64,000 bases of DNA from Aquatica leii. Its lineage: Eukaryota > Arthropoda > Insecta > Coleoptera > Lampyridae. The stretch covers positions 233,390,532 through 233,454,531 of the forward strand of contig CM069432.1 in the NCBI GenBank assembly GCA_035610365.1, given 5' to 3'. A program made the translations under genes and the position numbers. The stretch's first letter is position 1, and the number at the start of each line of letters is the position of its first letter. Positions 44,116 through 55,637 of the stretch are shown piece by piece. The notes below the pieces were generated by a model. It was not told the origin of the DNA, searched no databases, and worked only from the letters and a program-made list of their open reading frames with translations.

Positions 44116-46597
44116 GGGGAGAGTAGCGTGAGTCGGGACACTTTTACTTTGATATTTTTTAAAAAGGTCAGATTAAGCATTGAAAAAAAAAGATTGTTTA
44201 GGAACGACTTTGTAGACTATTTATTAAGTAAAAACATAAAAGTTGTACAAAAATAATCTAAACTTGTATATTAATAATCGGTTGAACACAAACATTGCAA
44301 ATGTCCCGTCTTTGGTATGGGGTATCTTAAGATGGGACAACGAGGATCCTGAGACGGGACGGTACCATAGGCACCAAGATCATCACAGGACTGGTAAGTA
44401 AAATGTAAATCATCCAAAAACCCACACGTTTTATGAGCCAAAAATGAACAATGAACACATTTGTACCAGTCTTCTACGGAATTCTGATAGTCCTGTTAGC
44501 AAACAATGCATTGGTGATTTTCCGACGATGAATCGTTACTTTGCACCTGTTTCTTAATTTTTTTTTGTTTAAGTGGTGTTTTTCCAAAAATTCTTTTGGT
44601 ATCTGCCTTCACAGCTGAAGAAGCTGCTTTTGCTTCAAGTTCTACCTTATAGGGCGTCTCGGTAAAAATTATGGAATCTAGAGTTTTCCTCTTCTGTGCT
44701 GCTCTTCGTTCACTGACTGATGGCAAAGGACTAATATCAGTTCTGACCATGGTACTGGAACTGCATTCTCCTCCTGCTGTAGAACCACGTGCTGCAGAGG
44801 TCATATAGTAGTATTCTGCATCAGCATAAGAGTTTTCTACTGTTAAGTTGCGATTCGAAGTCGAAATATTCTGAGATAAATTTTGATTACCATCGTACGA
44901 TGAATTGCCATCGTGCATTGGTCTATCAGTAGTTAACGAAGCAGAAAATTCGTGATCTTCAAAAATGTAGGGGTTGAAAGACCATATTCCGCATTTTCTA
45001 AAACTATTAACAGAAGTTTGAACTGTTGCTGCACGACCAAAGGCTTCTTTAACAGCTTTAGCAACATGAAATTACCTGAATGTTCGCCCGGTGTGATTTT
45101 TTATCCACTTACTTAAGGCTTCATAATAATAAGTGTTAAGAAGTTTGAAAAATGCGACATCGAGAGGTTGTAACTAGTGCGTCGTATGTGGGGTTAGATT
45201 TAATAAAATTATATGATGTTCTCGGGCATAATTAATGACGTCCAGACTTTTAGTGTGCGAGACATGTCCATCAAGAATAATAATAGGTTGAGTTGCAGAT
45301 GATTTAGTCTGTTCGCAAAAATACTGTAGGTATTTTAAAAAAACTTCACCATTCATCCACCCTTTGTCCTGGACAAATGCAGTTTGGCGCATGATCCATT
45401 ATGATCCATTAATTCGGTTTAAGTCGTTTTCTGGGAAAGATGAAGGCCGGTGCCAAATAATTTCCTGTAGCATTCATGTTACACACTATTGTAATATTCT
45501 TTCCTCTTTCTGCACTAGTTGAACCCCCTATTTGGCGCTTTCCTTTTTTAGTCAAAACTTTTGCAAGCTTTTGAACAGTGCTCATACCACTTTCATCAAT
45601 ATTCCAGATTCTGTCAGGGATTAGTTTATATTTATTATACACGTCCAAATTTTGAAAAAATTTCTTAATTTGTGGTCTGTTGAATCAGGATGCCTTTGCA
45701 AAGGATGTTGCTTCAGGTGTTCTAAGAGTTATATTAGGATGCCTAGATAGAAAACTATACAACTACTTTTTAGAGGTTACTTTTTTTTTCTTAATGGCAA
45801 AATCATACGCAAGTTTACGAAGATCGGAATAGCTAATGCCAAAGAAGCGAGATTCCATGTCCAAGACATAATTAACAATTTCGTTTTCATCAGCTTCTAA
45901 AAATATGGGCTTAAAGCCCCCTAAATACTTCTGTTCTTCTTTTACAACTTTATTAGATTCTAAAACTCGTCGTCGTAATGTGCTTTTGGGCACATTGTAT
46001 GTTTCAGATGCTTTTCGTATCGTCAACTCCTTTGATTTAACTTTATTTATGGCTATTTTTATATCTTCAATACCCCACTTGCCCCTGGCAGTTTTTCTGA
46101 CGTATTTATATTTTGATAAATTTGGAGGCATTTAAAGAAGAAACACAAATCAAAACATTTGAATTTGAAGTGAGTACCCAAGATGGGACATGTCCCGTCT
46201 TCGGAAACGCAAGAAGTCCTATCTTGGGTAAGCATATCTTTCTATGTTTACACGTGTGTTGTAACAATTTGAAACAACCTTAAGGGTTAAATAATGCACA
46301 CAATTACCCAGCAATAGTCATAGTTGTATGGGCTGTACATAAATATAATAATTTGTGACCATGAACGGAAAAATCCACACTCGTTTGCGCACAAAAACTA
46401 ATTATTTTCATAGCAACAAGAGAAGAAATTTAATACCGACGCAACCGTTTGCGGTGATGAAACCAAATCTGCACTGGGGGTTGAGACTTGGATATTAACT
46501 CCATATATATATGATAGATGGCGAATGTACCATTTTTTCATAAGAAAATTGGCATGTCTCATCTTAGTATACCGTCCTAACTATGGTTAATCTCCCG
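44116..46597 (-). mobile_element. pogo/Tigger element with TA target site
   Basis: The left end TA|GGGGAGAGTAGCGTGAGTC (44116) and the right end, reverse complement TA|CGGGAGATTAACCATAGT (46597), form imperfect TIRs flanked by TA, the target of pogo elements. Subterminal sequences on both sides carry repeated GGGAC/GTCCC words (44130-44365 and 46180-46225), typical of this group's ends. The transposase is on the minus strand. Confidence 0.78.
44390..46131 (-). pseudogene. pogo-type transposase (HTH, DDE_1, PHD-like tail), interrupted
   Basis: The start at 46131 gives MPPNLSKYKYVRKTARGKW and a psq/CENP-B-type helix-turn-helix (IRKASETYNVPKSTLRRRV). The DDE_1 core is split over frames: RIWNIDESGMST (first Asp, about 45600), PIIILDGHVSHTKSLDVI (second Asp, about 45270), and LQPLDVAFFK just after a TAG at 45174 (third Asp). 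A serine-rich linker leads to the C-terminal frame 44918-44496 (ERRAAQKRKTLDSII, KRIFGKTPLKQKKIKK). An in-frame TAA then separates CIVC from DWYKCVHCSFLAHKTCG, together a PHD-like zinc finger. All three catalytic aspartates survive. The damage is two or more stops and a frameshift near 45400. A fairly young relic by this standard. Confidence 0.87.
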
Positions 46598-47050
46598 TAT
46601 ATATTACTAGTAATTTTTAATAAAGAAAAAAATTTCCATTATATTTTGCGTATGTTTGGAATTAGCATTGCGTTTCACTGTGCACGTAATTTACAAAGAA
46701 CTAAAATATCTGTGTGTGTTCCAATCTAAAAGTTGATTAAAAACTACTATAGGTTGAGCGTCAGTCACTGCAACTCTAACTTTAATGTGAAGATTCTCAT
46801 CATCATTTTCTTTTTCTTTTTTCTTATTTACATAATTCATAAGCTTATCTTCGTTCTATAGATTAATTTCAGCTGATGTATAAATGATAGACACTCTAAT
46901 TACGGCTAACGCCCTTGAAAGAACTTGCAGATTTGTACAGAATAGTGGAAACTTCTTATCATATTCAACAACTTAAGGGTCAAATCTCATGGAAATTGTA
47001 CGAAATAGGAAAACGCAAAAAGCTAAACAAACTGAGAATTTTGAATTTTC
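46598..47050. other. spacer upstream of the POMT1 copy
   Basis: AT-rich. The last part (46915-47055) is open in the POMT1 frame but not recognised, and may derive from the 5' UTR of the parent transcript. Confidence 0.4.
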
Positions 47051-47055
47051 CAAAA

Positions 47056-48660
47056 ATGGAAACTGCAAAAAAAATCTCGCCGAAAGAAGAAAGACAAAAT
47101 GTTACTCAAGATTACGTAGAACCATCACGTAAATTATTAAGCGTCAACTGCGAAATAGATTTCATCTCCCTTTCGTTATTTATTATTAGTTTAGTTACAC
47201 GGATGTACAAGTTATAAGAACCTAAAAACGTTGCATTTGACAAATTGCATTATGCCAAATATAATACGTTGTATATGCGAAATACATACGTTTTTTTTTC
47301 CGATTCCCATCCACCTTTAGGCATTCAATTAACAGCGTATATTGCCGGGTTTTATGGCAAATGCAAATTTGAACGAATAGGTATTGCTTATACCAACGTT
47401 GTTTCATTATTCGCCTTACGTTTTGTGCCTGCGTTTTCAGGTAGTGCTCTAGTCCCAGCAATTTACCATTTAATCAATTAAATGATCTGTGCAATGGCAG
47501 CTCTCTTAATTTTGTTAGACAATGTGGTTTTAACTCAAAGTAGGTTCATTTTAATAAAGCCGATGCTTTTTTAATTGGTACTGAAATTTCGAAAATATTA
47601 TGAGAAACCGTTTTGTGTTTATTGCTGAGATTGGTCGATTTTGGGCTCGGTTTCTTTAACCTGTGACTTGTGTGTTAAGTATGCCGGTTTCTACTTCTGT
47701 TGTTTAGCGGTTGCAATCCTAGCACGTGATTTTTGGGTTTTGTTAGTGTCTCCGAAGTTTTCGGACAAGACTTTTTGTGCGAGACTTCTGGTTCAAACCG
47801 TTGTTGGTGCAAGAACGTCCGCTTTACTGTATTTGGCTATTTTTTTATGTCCATTTAAGTGTTTTGCACAAAGCTGATCCACACGATAGTGTCATGACGA
47901 TTGCCATTCAGGCGTCTTTAGAAGGTGGCCTCGCTTCTATTACAACAGGACAACCGCTGATCATTGGGTCTCAAATCCCTTTAAGACATACACACGGACG
48001 AACTGCATTTGCATACTCACGTCTACCCAATCCGATACTTTGACAAACGTGATTCCAGTCACTAACAGCAAGTTACATATTAATCGTTTAAAGACGTAGC
48101 AATTAGTGGACTTTAAAACGGCTCTCGCAGCACAACCTCGTTGTTGAGCAACCGCTTGATGCGATTAAACATGGGGACGTAGTGCAACTAATTCATGGTT
48201 TAACACGTAGAGGTTTGAATTTGCGCGATGTTGCTCTTCCCCGCAATTCCAAAGTTTTTTGTTACATCGACTATAACGTTTCGAAGCTAGCACCTAATGT
48301 GGAGAGTGGAAATATTACATCGGGATCAACAAACTGATAAATAGCACACCATTCTGTCTTTGATCGGGTTAATTCACGTCGATTGCAAACTGACTTTGTA
48401 GTTTGAAGCTACGAGGTTGAGGTTTCAACCAACACGAAGTAGTCGCTGATCGAATCATTAACCAAAACGACACTATTTGAAACGTAGAAGAACATCGATA
48501 CACTAAATCGGAAGATTTAAAAAACCGTTAGCGTGAAATGATCAGCGCCGAAATAATACCAACAGCGAGTTACAATACAAATTCTTATTTTCCGGAACCG
48601 AAAATGTTGAAAATCAGATGTACAGCTTGGAACTTTTAGAATGGCTGTTGATATTGTTAT
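47056..48660 (+). pseudogene. POMT1: protein O-mannosyltransferase 1 retrocopy (rotated abdomen homologue), decayed
   Basis: Colinear POMT1 similarity over 1.6 kb with no visible introns. From METAKKISPKEERQNVTQDY the first membrane segment follows (SLFIISLVTRMYKL), a TAA at 47215, then EPKNVAFDKLHYAKYNTLYM, the lumenal catalytic-loop motif SDSHPPLGIQL (normally F-D-x-H-P-P-L-G), and FALRFVPAFSGSALVPAIYH. Next come LLILLDNVVLTQSRFILI and SLTCDLCVKYAGFY. After a frameshift near 47800: LHKADPHDSVMTIAIQASLE, GGLASITTGQP, PLRHTHGRTAFAYSRL. Further shifts lead into the MIR region (QPLDAIKHGDVVQLIHGL, CYIDYN) and TENVENQMYSLELLEW. The C-terminal membrane segments are missing. POMT1 works with POMT2 in the ER to O-mannosylate proteins such as dystroglycan. 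The many stops and shifts mean no function as a protein. An ancient decayed gene duplicate is the alternative to a retrocopy. Confidence 0.9.
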
Positions 48661-50031
48661 AACATTTTTAATTGTTTGCTGATTAACTGTCTTCCATGCT
48701 ATGTGTAAAATAAAAATTGTTTCTCGTAATGTTACTTATGTCAAAGCTTTGGATATCTTTCCAAGATTGTTTGACAAGACAAGTGAGTATTTTGTTTTGA
48801 TTTATTAGTTAAATTGCATTCATTAGAGGATCCGTCAGAAAATAAATTTTAAGCAAAAAAGTAACAGTTAATAAAAGACAAAGGCTTGTCATCGGCATTA
48901 GCAAAACATAATTACTCAACTTTTTTAGGCATAAGAATCAATAATAGAATTTTCGTTATTAAAAGATTTTGAATAACAATCAATATATAACAACAGGTTA
49001 ATTCGTATACTTTAGTTTTTATTGTCTTTATGTTTTTACTTGTATACGATTAAACAAAAAACTTATTGTTAACTCGTTTATTAATCAACGATTAATAATA
49101 TCGACAATACTACGTGTTTCTTCGTTCGCTCGCAACGTTTAATGTCTCGATTATTAATTACTATCATTAACAAATTATTTTGATAAATAGCTATTATTAA
49201 CCGCCAAATTAATGATGATTAAAGCTTACACTTTAATACTCAGATAAAATCAAATGTAAACTTAAGTATGTTGGTTTAAGGTTTAGTCTTGCAATGTCTA
49301 TTACTTCAGTAGCTAACTGTTGTTTAAAGATTCCATATATAAGCTTTACCTATTTTTGGTAATGTCTTATTCGCTATTAATACAAAATTGAGGTTTTAAA
49401 CATTTATATTTGTTAAAAAATTGCAAAGAAAAAATATAATGATTAAAAACATCAACAAAATAATATCTTGTCAAAAAAATGTGTTTTCACATTTTGTCTA
49501 TATGTATGTATATTGCTATTACATAGCAACTGCTCGGGTTAAACTTAATTAAAAAAGTATTTTTTAAACGTAGGTACTTCAATAGATTAGTGTTAAAATC
49601 ATACAGGTTTATTTTTAGATATTGATTAATTCATTTCACGTGGTTTTCAAAGTGACTGACTCTTTGTGTACAAAAATGTTACTGGAGTATAATGATGTTT
49701 TAGTTTAAATATGATGTTACTCTGTTTTTATTGTCTAAAGAAGTATAACATTTATAAGAATTTGGTAAGCAACTATGTTAATCGACAATTAAAAAAATAG
49801 AAAATGCAATTTAAAAACCTTAGCAACAAGCGCGAGGAAGCTCAAATGTACATATAGAAGGTGTACGTAAACGTTAGAAGAAAAATTGTCAGAAAAACTC
49901 AAGGTACTATGTAACGATTATTGAAAGCTTAATGAGTTAAATAAACTAGTTTCTACAAAATTAAAAACACTTTTTTTAACAAAAACAGAATCGACTGCAA
50001 AAAAATGGATCAAATAAAATGCACTAAAAGT
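48661..50031. other. AT-rich spacer, nothing recognised
   Basis: No supported gene or repeat. No obvious poly(A) tract or target duplication marks the end of the POMT1 copy. Confidence 0.4.
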
Positions 50032-50374
50032 TATAGTACAGGCAAATTAGCTCAAAATTCGCCAAATAAATAAAAAAATGCGAAGCTAATAAAAAATACA
50101 TATCTTTGTAGAGAAATATATGCCCTTCAAGATTCTAAAAAGTCTCGAGCAGTACAGGGCGAGCTCGACCCTACAACTCTGGTATAAACCCCATCTGATC
50201 TCCCCATCGGCGCAACGGTCCGCATGGGTCTAACAACATCTGCTTGGGCCAGTTTTGCCGCAGACCCTATGCGTGAAGTATTGTATACTTTATATTATGT
50301 ATGCTCAGTTGTTCCTCAAAGTATTATAAATTAAAAATATCTTGTTTAATGTAGTAAATCGCAAAAAACAAGTG

Positions 50375-50410
50375 TATATAAAAAATTCGTATACTGGTAT
50401 ACTGTCAGTT
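50375..50410 (+). promoter_or_regulatory. TATA box and initiator of the PIN-family gene
   Basis: TATATAAAAA at 50375 is followed about 30 bp later by TCAGTT at 50405, matching the insect initiator TCAKTY. The first ATG of the coding frame is at 50448, leaving a 5' leader of about 40 bases. Position and spacing agree with a polymerase II promoter that belongs to the element. Confidence 0.55.
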
Positions 50411-50447
50411 CTTTTCAATGTGAAAGTGTGTAGAAAATATTATCAAA

Positions 50448-53400
50448 ATGACTAAACCCGATAGATGTTTTATTTGTGAAAATACAATTGTGGACTATAC
50501 GGTAATAGTTGGACAAGAAGTTATAGAAACTTGAAGAAACTGTAGTAAGGAGAGAAAAGATGGCACGACGCGACGTCATGGTATAGCTGTTCATAAAGAT
50601 TGTAGAAAGAATTATACCAGACTAAGTAATGTCAAAACAGCGAAAAAAATCTAAATTTGAAGCATCAAGCTCAAAAATGTCGCCGATTAAAAAAAATTAA
50701 GGTCTGAACCTATGTGTGATTTCAAAAATTTATGTTTATTTTGCGAGGAAATGATTGATGATGATTTTCTGAAGAAACAACAAAAAACCGATTAACAAAA
50801 AAAAATCGTAGTGGCAATAATTTAAATATTCAACCGAACGTCATTAAATGCTGATGTAAGAAATGACAAGTGGGGTAGAGACGTTAAGGGGCGTCTAACT
50901 CATGTAATAGATTTAGTTTCTGTGAAGCCAATCTATCATGAAAAATGTTATCAAGAATTCTGGAGAAAACCCCGGGAAGGGAAAGAAAGCGTACGTTGGT
51001 GTCCTCAGTCGACTGATATATCATCTGCAATGGAAATGATGTATAATTAGAGAACAGTAAAGACTGTCAATTCTCATTACAAGAATTAATAGATCAAATC
51101 GGAAGTTACGTTCCACATGAAAAAACTATAAAACAAAAATTTCATGGACGATATCATCATAACTGTAAATCAGAAAGAAATCCCGACAGTTTTCTTCAGA
51201 AATATCGGACATAAAATTCTAAGTGACAGTTGGTACACTTCGAGAAAACTCGATGAGCTAAGAATAGTTAAAAAAGCAGCTGAAATAATAAAATGCAACA
51301 TTGCAGACATGATTTACTAAGGTGGGCCTTATCCACAAAGCAAAGACTTTTAAAATAACATCGAATGCTACGTTCCGGAATTCCTAATAGTTTTTTTAGA
51401 ACAATTAATAATAGAAAAACAGAAGACTAATTTGGATTCGCTTAAAAAAAATGCATCGCAATCGGCCGTTCTATCATATCAGCAGCTAAGCCCCGAAGTT
51501 TTAACTCGCCATTACAACTTAGTATCGCTTCATAATCTATAAAAAGGTGGGTTCTAAAAATTTAGTACAAATGCTATCCAAACTGGGTATTTGTTCCAGT
51601 TATACTGGTGTTCAAACTTTAGAAGCATCAATAATAATGGCCCCACCAGAAGTTATCTAGCCTAAAACATTTTGCCAATTTATTTTTGACAATTGTGATT
51701 TTAACGTATGCACGATTGATGGCTATAATACCTTCCATTTTATAGCTGGTATCAAATGTATAATTCTAACCAGCTCAATCACATACCGTTCGGACGTGAT
51801 TGAAAAATATCACAAATTGAAAAAGTTTGCAATTATTGAAAAAAAAAGGTATTGTTGACGTTGTAATATTTGAGAAGAAGAGGGAAATGGGGTTGCAGAA
51901 TCTTGTTTTTGAGGATCTAGACAATCTTTTCCTTCTAAGGAATACAATGAGTTGCCATCTGTCTATGATGCATTGTCGATGTTCGGAAAATAGAAAGGCT
52001 TTGATAATATTTCAGGATGGCAAAGATACATGAAAAAAATAACATTTGCAGAACATTTTGATCAGTCGAAAATACATCTATTGCCTTTTATAATGGCTTC
52101 ACCGAGCAACTATAATACTGTTTATACGTTTTTAATGAAGGCTGTCGAGAAATCAAAGGAATTGAACATCAGAACCACGTTTGTTACGTTTGATTAGCCC
52201 CTGTATATGACTGCTGTTGACAAACTGCTTTCTGCTGGTCCAGATTCGGAATTAAGTAACGTTATAGTCAGACTTGGAAGATTCCATTTACTGATGTCCT
52301 TTTTACAATGCATCGGATTTTTAATAAAGGTTAGCGGTTTGAAGGAATTACTAAGTACTATCTACGCGCCCAACTCAGTTGATAAAATGCTAACAGGACA
52401 GGCGTATTCTCGTGCTATTAGAGGAAACTTATTGGTACAATTAGCTCTTGCGAAAGTTATATTCAATGATATTGATTTTAGCGACAAAGATTTAAGAACA
52501 ATTAAAGAATATTCTCCATCACGAAAAACAATCAAAGATAAATGTATATTGAAGAACTTAGCTAAGAAATTGGGTGCAATATTTTAATATGGTTACTCTG
52601 ATAAAAATTTCATTGAAACTGAACAGATAGGAAATTGGGAAAAACATTAGTATACAGTGAAATTGATGATTCCTTATTTTCATGCCAGTGGGCATTTTCC
52701 GTACGCAGTCTTGCCAAATTTATTTGCAGAGTATGTCGAAATTGAAAGAAAAAATGGATGTATTTGAATACGGCAATTTTGGTAACAATGTTTACTTCAC
52801 CATAAGGCGGCATGATAATTTTTTTTCCAGCACTTCGACTGATATGTGCATTGAACAAATTGCGAACAAAGATTTCAAAATAAAAGATGATGTGATATAT
52901 CGAGGATTCACAGAAGATATACTTACAGCTCATGTCGTTGCTAGCTCCACACCTCACGGCATTTGTGAAGCAATTAAAGAATATTGTGGCATTGATTGTG
53001 GCACCTCTGAGCAGCATATGGAGTCGAGAGAATCTCGCATTAAAAAAAATAATGCGGATGCCAATCAACTAATAACTGGTTAGACACGTACAACTCTTTC
53101 AACTTGGCAGATGGAATATTGTCACTTAGTTCTGGCATCATAGGCGATGAGAAGATAAATTGTCATCAAGCAAAGAACACTGGCAAATAGTGTATGGGAG
53201 AGATTATTAGAAAGCTATTTAAAGATATTAGACTAAAACGTTCTAACACAGTATCGTCCCTTGCAACAATAAATTCAGCTGTAAAAGTTTACGGTAAAAT
53301 AGTTCCATTTATTATTTTTCAAAGAATGTTAATAGCCAAAAAGTACGACAATGATCTTTTGAAATATTTCAAATATGAACTCGCACCGTATCCGCTTTCC

Positions 53401-54050
53401 CCCTTTAACCGAACAAGCGGATTAAGGAAAACAAAAAAATCAGCTCTTTATGAGATGTTTCAACCCATCGATAAAAATTTGTTGGGCCCTAACGAGATTT
53501 ATGTAATAGATGGCAGTTTTTTATTTTATCGAGTTTTATGGCAAATAAATAAAACGTACGGAGAAATTTGTGCTAGATACGTGTCAATCATGTCTAAAAC
53601 AATTTTGTTTGTCTTTGATGGTTATGGAAATGACAGGAGTACAAGAAAAGCTGAGCAACAACGACAATATTTGAGCAATAAATGTGCGGAAATTTTATTT
53701 GATGAAAGTATGATAGCTTTTGTTACCCAAGAAAAGTTTTTGTCAAATGAAAAAAGTAAAATACGGTTAATTTCATTGCTCACAAAAGCGTTCGAAAATG
53801 AAGGAATGCTTATTAAGCAGATGTCAGATGTCGAGTACCAAAAAAACGTCTGTTGTTGGCGCGGATGTAGATCTTCTTATTTTGATAATTGCTTTAACTC
53901 CCGAAGACAAACATATAATTTTCATGAAGCAAGGAACAGGAAAAGTTTGTCAGAAATTCACAAAAGTCACGAAGGTGTGCGAAAAACAATTCTACTGGTT
54001 CATACTTTTAGTGGCTGCGATACCACGTCCACAATAATCTAGAATGGAAG
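50448..54050 (+). pseudogene. large two-part protein: N-terminal Cys/His region, conserved central region, C-terminal PIN/FEN-like nuclease
   Basis: The start MTKPDRCFICENTIVDYTVI is Cys-rich (C-x2-C, later H-x2-C). Readable pieces follow across stops: KWGRDVKGRLTHVIDLV, YHEKCYQEFW, MLSKLGICSSYTGVQTLEAS, NVCTIDGYNTFHFIAG. The frame 52207-52587 has LSNVIVRLGRFHLLMSFLQC, VDKMLTGQAYSRAIRGNLL. The frame 53194-54042 has FQRMLIAKKYDNDLLKYF, YELAPYPLSPF, VIDGSFLFYRVLWQI, TILFVFDGYG, CAEILFDESMIAF, and, after a switch of frame, SVVGADVDLLILIIAL, then LLVHTFSGCDTTST. The aspartates of VIDG, FDGY, ADVDLL and SGCD are placed like the metal-binding residues of PIN/FEN-like nucleases. The family is known from many arthropod and other invertebrate genomes without assigned function. 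About ten stops and shifts make this copy dead, the last third being best kept. Confidence 0.85.
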
Positions 54051-54400
54051 ATTGAAAATCTTCAGAATCCTACAAAAAGAAAAACAGTTAGCCAGTGTGG
54101 TTACAATTTTTAATGATCCCGAATCAACACCTACGCAAGTAAGAAAGGCCGGTGAAACCCTGTTTCTGTTTGTATACGGAGCAAAAAAAATTATTTTTTG
54201 AATATTTTCTGTGTAATTCAATGTACAAGTTCCAATGTATTTGCGAAAAATTAGTTTATCCTACTTTTTTCAATATGGTGGCTCAAGCTCGACTTTTAAG
54301 GGTCGGGACTCATCAATTCTTGAAAATATATGTATTTTTGAACATCCATACCAAATTTCGCATTTTTTCCCTTTATTTTAGCTAATTTGCCCGTACTATA

Positions 54401-54860
54401 AAAAAACTGGCGTGGTCACCACACGACTTTCCTATAAGGAATGATGAAGGAATGTTTACATATTTTTTTAAGGTTATGTTGTCATAAAACCATTTTGAAG
54501 TGATATGTACACATTTGTATTGATTTCGTATGATGCTATAATTTTTTTGAAACTTTTCTCCTTGATTTCATTAAGATATAACCGAAATATGTCAAATTGG
54601 GCTATGTTTTCATATCGATTAACCCTTATATTTGTGCGCCTCAATATCACTGACCCCTTTAGTAAATTAGTGAAAAAATCGTTGCAAAGAGGATTCGAAC
54701 CTAGATTATATTTGTGAATTCATTTTAAATGATAAATTAAATATCTTATAAACTGTTAATGTTGGGAAAATTTTTTATTTGAATAAATTGTTGGGAAGAA
54801 TGATCTCTATAAGAAACATTTTTCTGATTCAGGAGACCTTGAAACGTTGCAATCAGTTAA
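54401..54860 (+). repeat. repeat family A, copy with internal deletion
   Basis: It begins AAAAAAACTGGCGTGGTCAC, directly at the right end of the PIN element, and follows the copy at 18203-18850 up to CTCTATAAGAAAC (about 54820). It then jumps to ATTTTTCTGATTCAGGAGAC, so about 240 bp of the middle are missing. Confidence 0.75.
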
Positions 54861-55637
54861 GTAAAGAAATATTTAATTACAGTTTAGATGAAATTACTTT
54901 TTGAAGTCAATGCCATGTATGACATTGCCGTAGGATATTAAACGTAATTCTTATTAAATTTGGCAGTTGGAATAGGTTTAATTGGAATGTCTTTGATATC
55001 TACTTTAACAAATTATTTTATATAAATTGTAAGTGAAGTAAATAAATATTTTTTTACTTTTTAGTGCATTTTATCTGATGCATTTTTTTGGTCAGCTCTT
55101 TTTTTTTGTTAAAAAAAAATGTCTTTTTCTTTTTAGTGTTAACAATTGTGGTTATAAGAACTTGCTAAAAGTTAAAGAAAGACTAAAACACGGATTTTTT
55201 TGTAAAATTTGCAATAAACACACTATTTAGGATATTTATAAGCATTTATAGATAAACAAAAAATACAGAAGAAGAAATAATTTGTCTTTTGTTACGATCA
55301 TTTTAAATTAGATAAATATCTATTATTTGTTCCTCTTATTATTATCTTTAGTATTTTTTTACTATCTATCTTAATATTTTCATTGTTCCCGTTTGTTATT
55401 TTTGTTTAGTATTAATTGTAGTTTTTGTCTATTAAAAGTGTAGTCATTGTATTAACGTGTTTTTTCGTTAAGGTTTAGTTTTCTCTAACAGAAGTATGTT
55501 TTTAAATCATTTTTAAATGTAAAAAGCTTTAGTGTCAGGTTTTTTCTATTATAACCTTTTAAAAGTGTTAGATTAATAGAAGTAAAAGGTTGAAAATGAA
55601 ATCCCTAAATCATAAATTAAAAATCCGAGCGTTTTTG
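54861..55637. other. AT-rich spacer, nothing recognised
   Basis: T-rich plus strand. No supported feature. Confidence 0.4.

Larger units (their letters stand above)
50032..54400 (+). mobile_element. 4.4-kb TIR element encoding a PIN/FEN-like nuclease family protein
   Basis: The left end TATAGTACAGGCAAATTAGC (50032) and the right end, reverse complement TATAGTACGGGCAAATTAGC (ending at 54400), are inverted repeats. Similarity continues to AATGCGAA about 50 bp in. TATA at each edge leaves the target duplication (TA or TATA) open. Nearly the whole interior is one plus-strand coding region belonging to a single protein family, with a core promoter in front. The right edge directly abuts a copy of repeat family A. 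No known transposase domain was recognised. Confidence 0.75.

Noticed and set aside
52610-53068. 152-residue minus frame
   Set aside because: Shadow of the PIN-family coding region on the plus strand.
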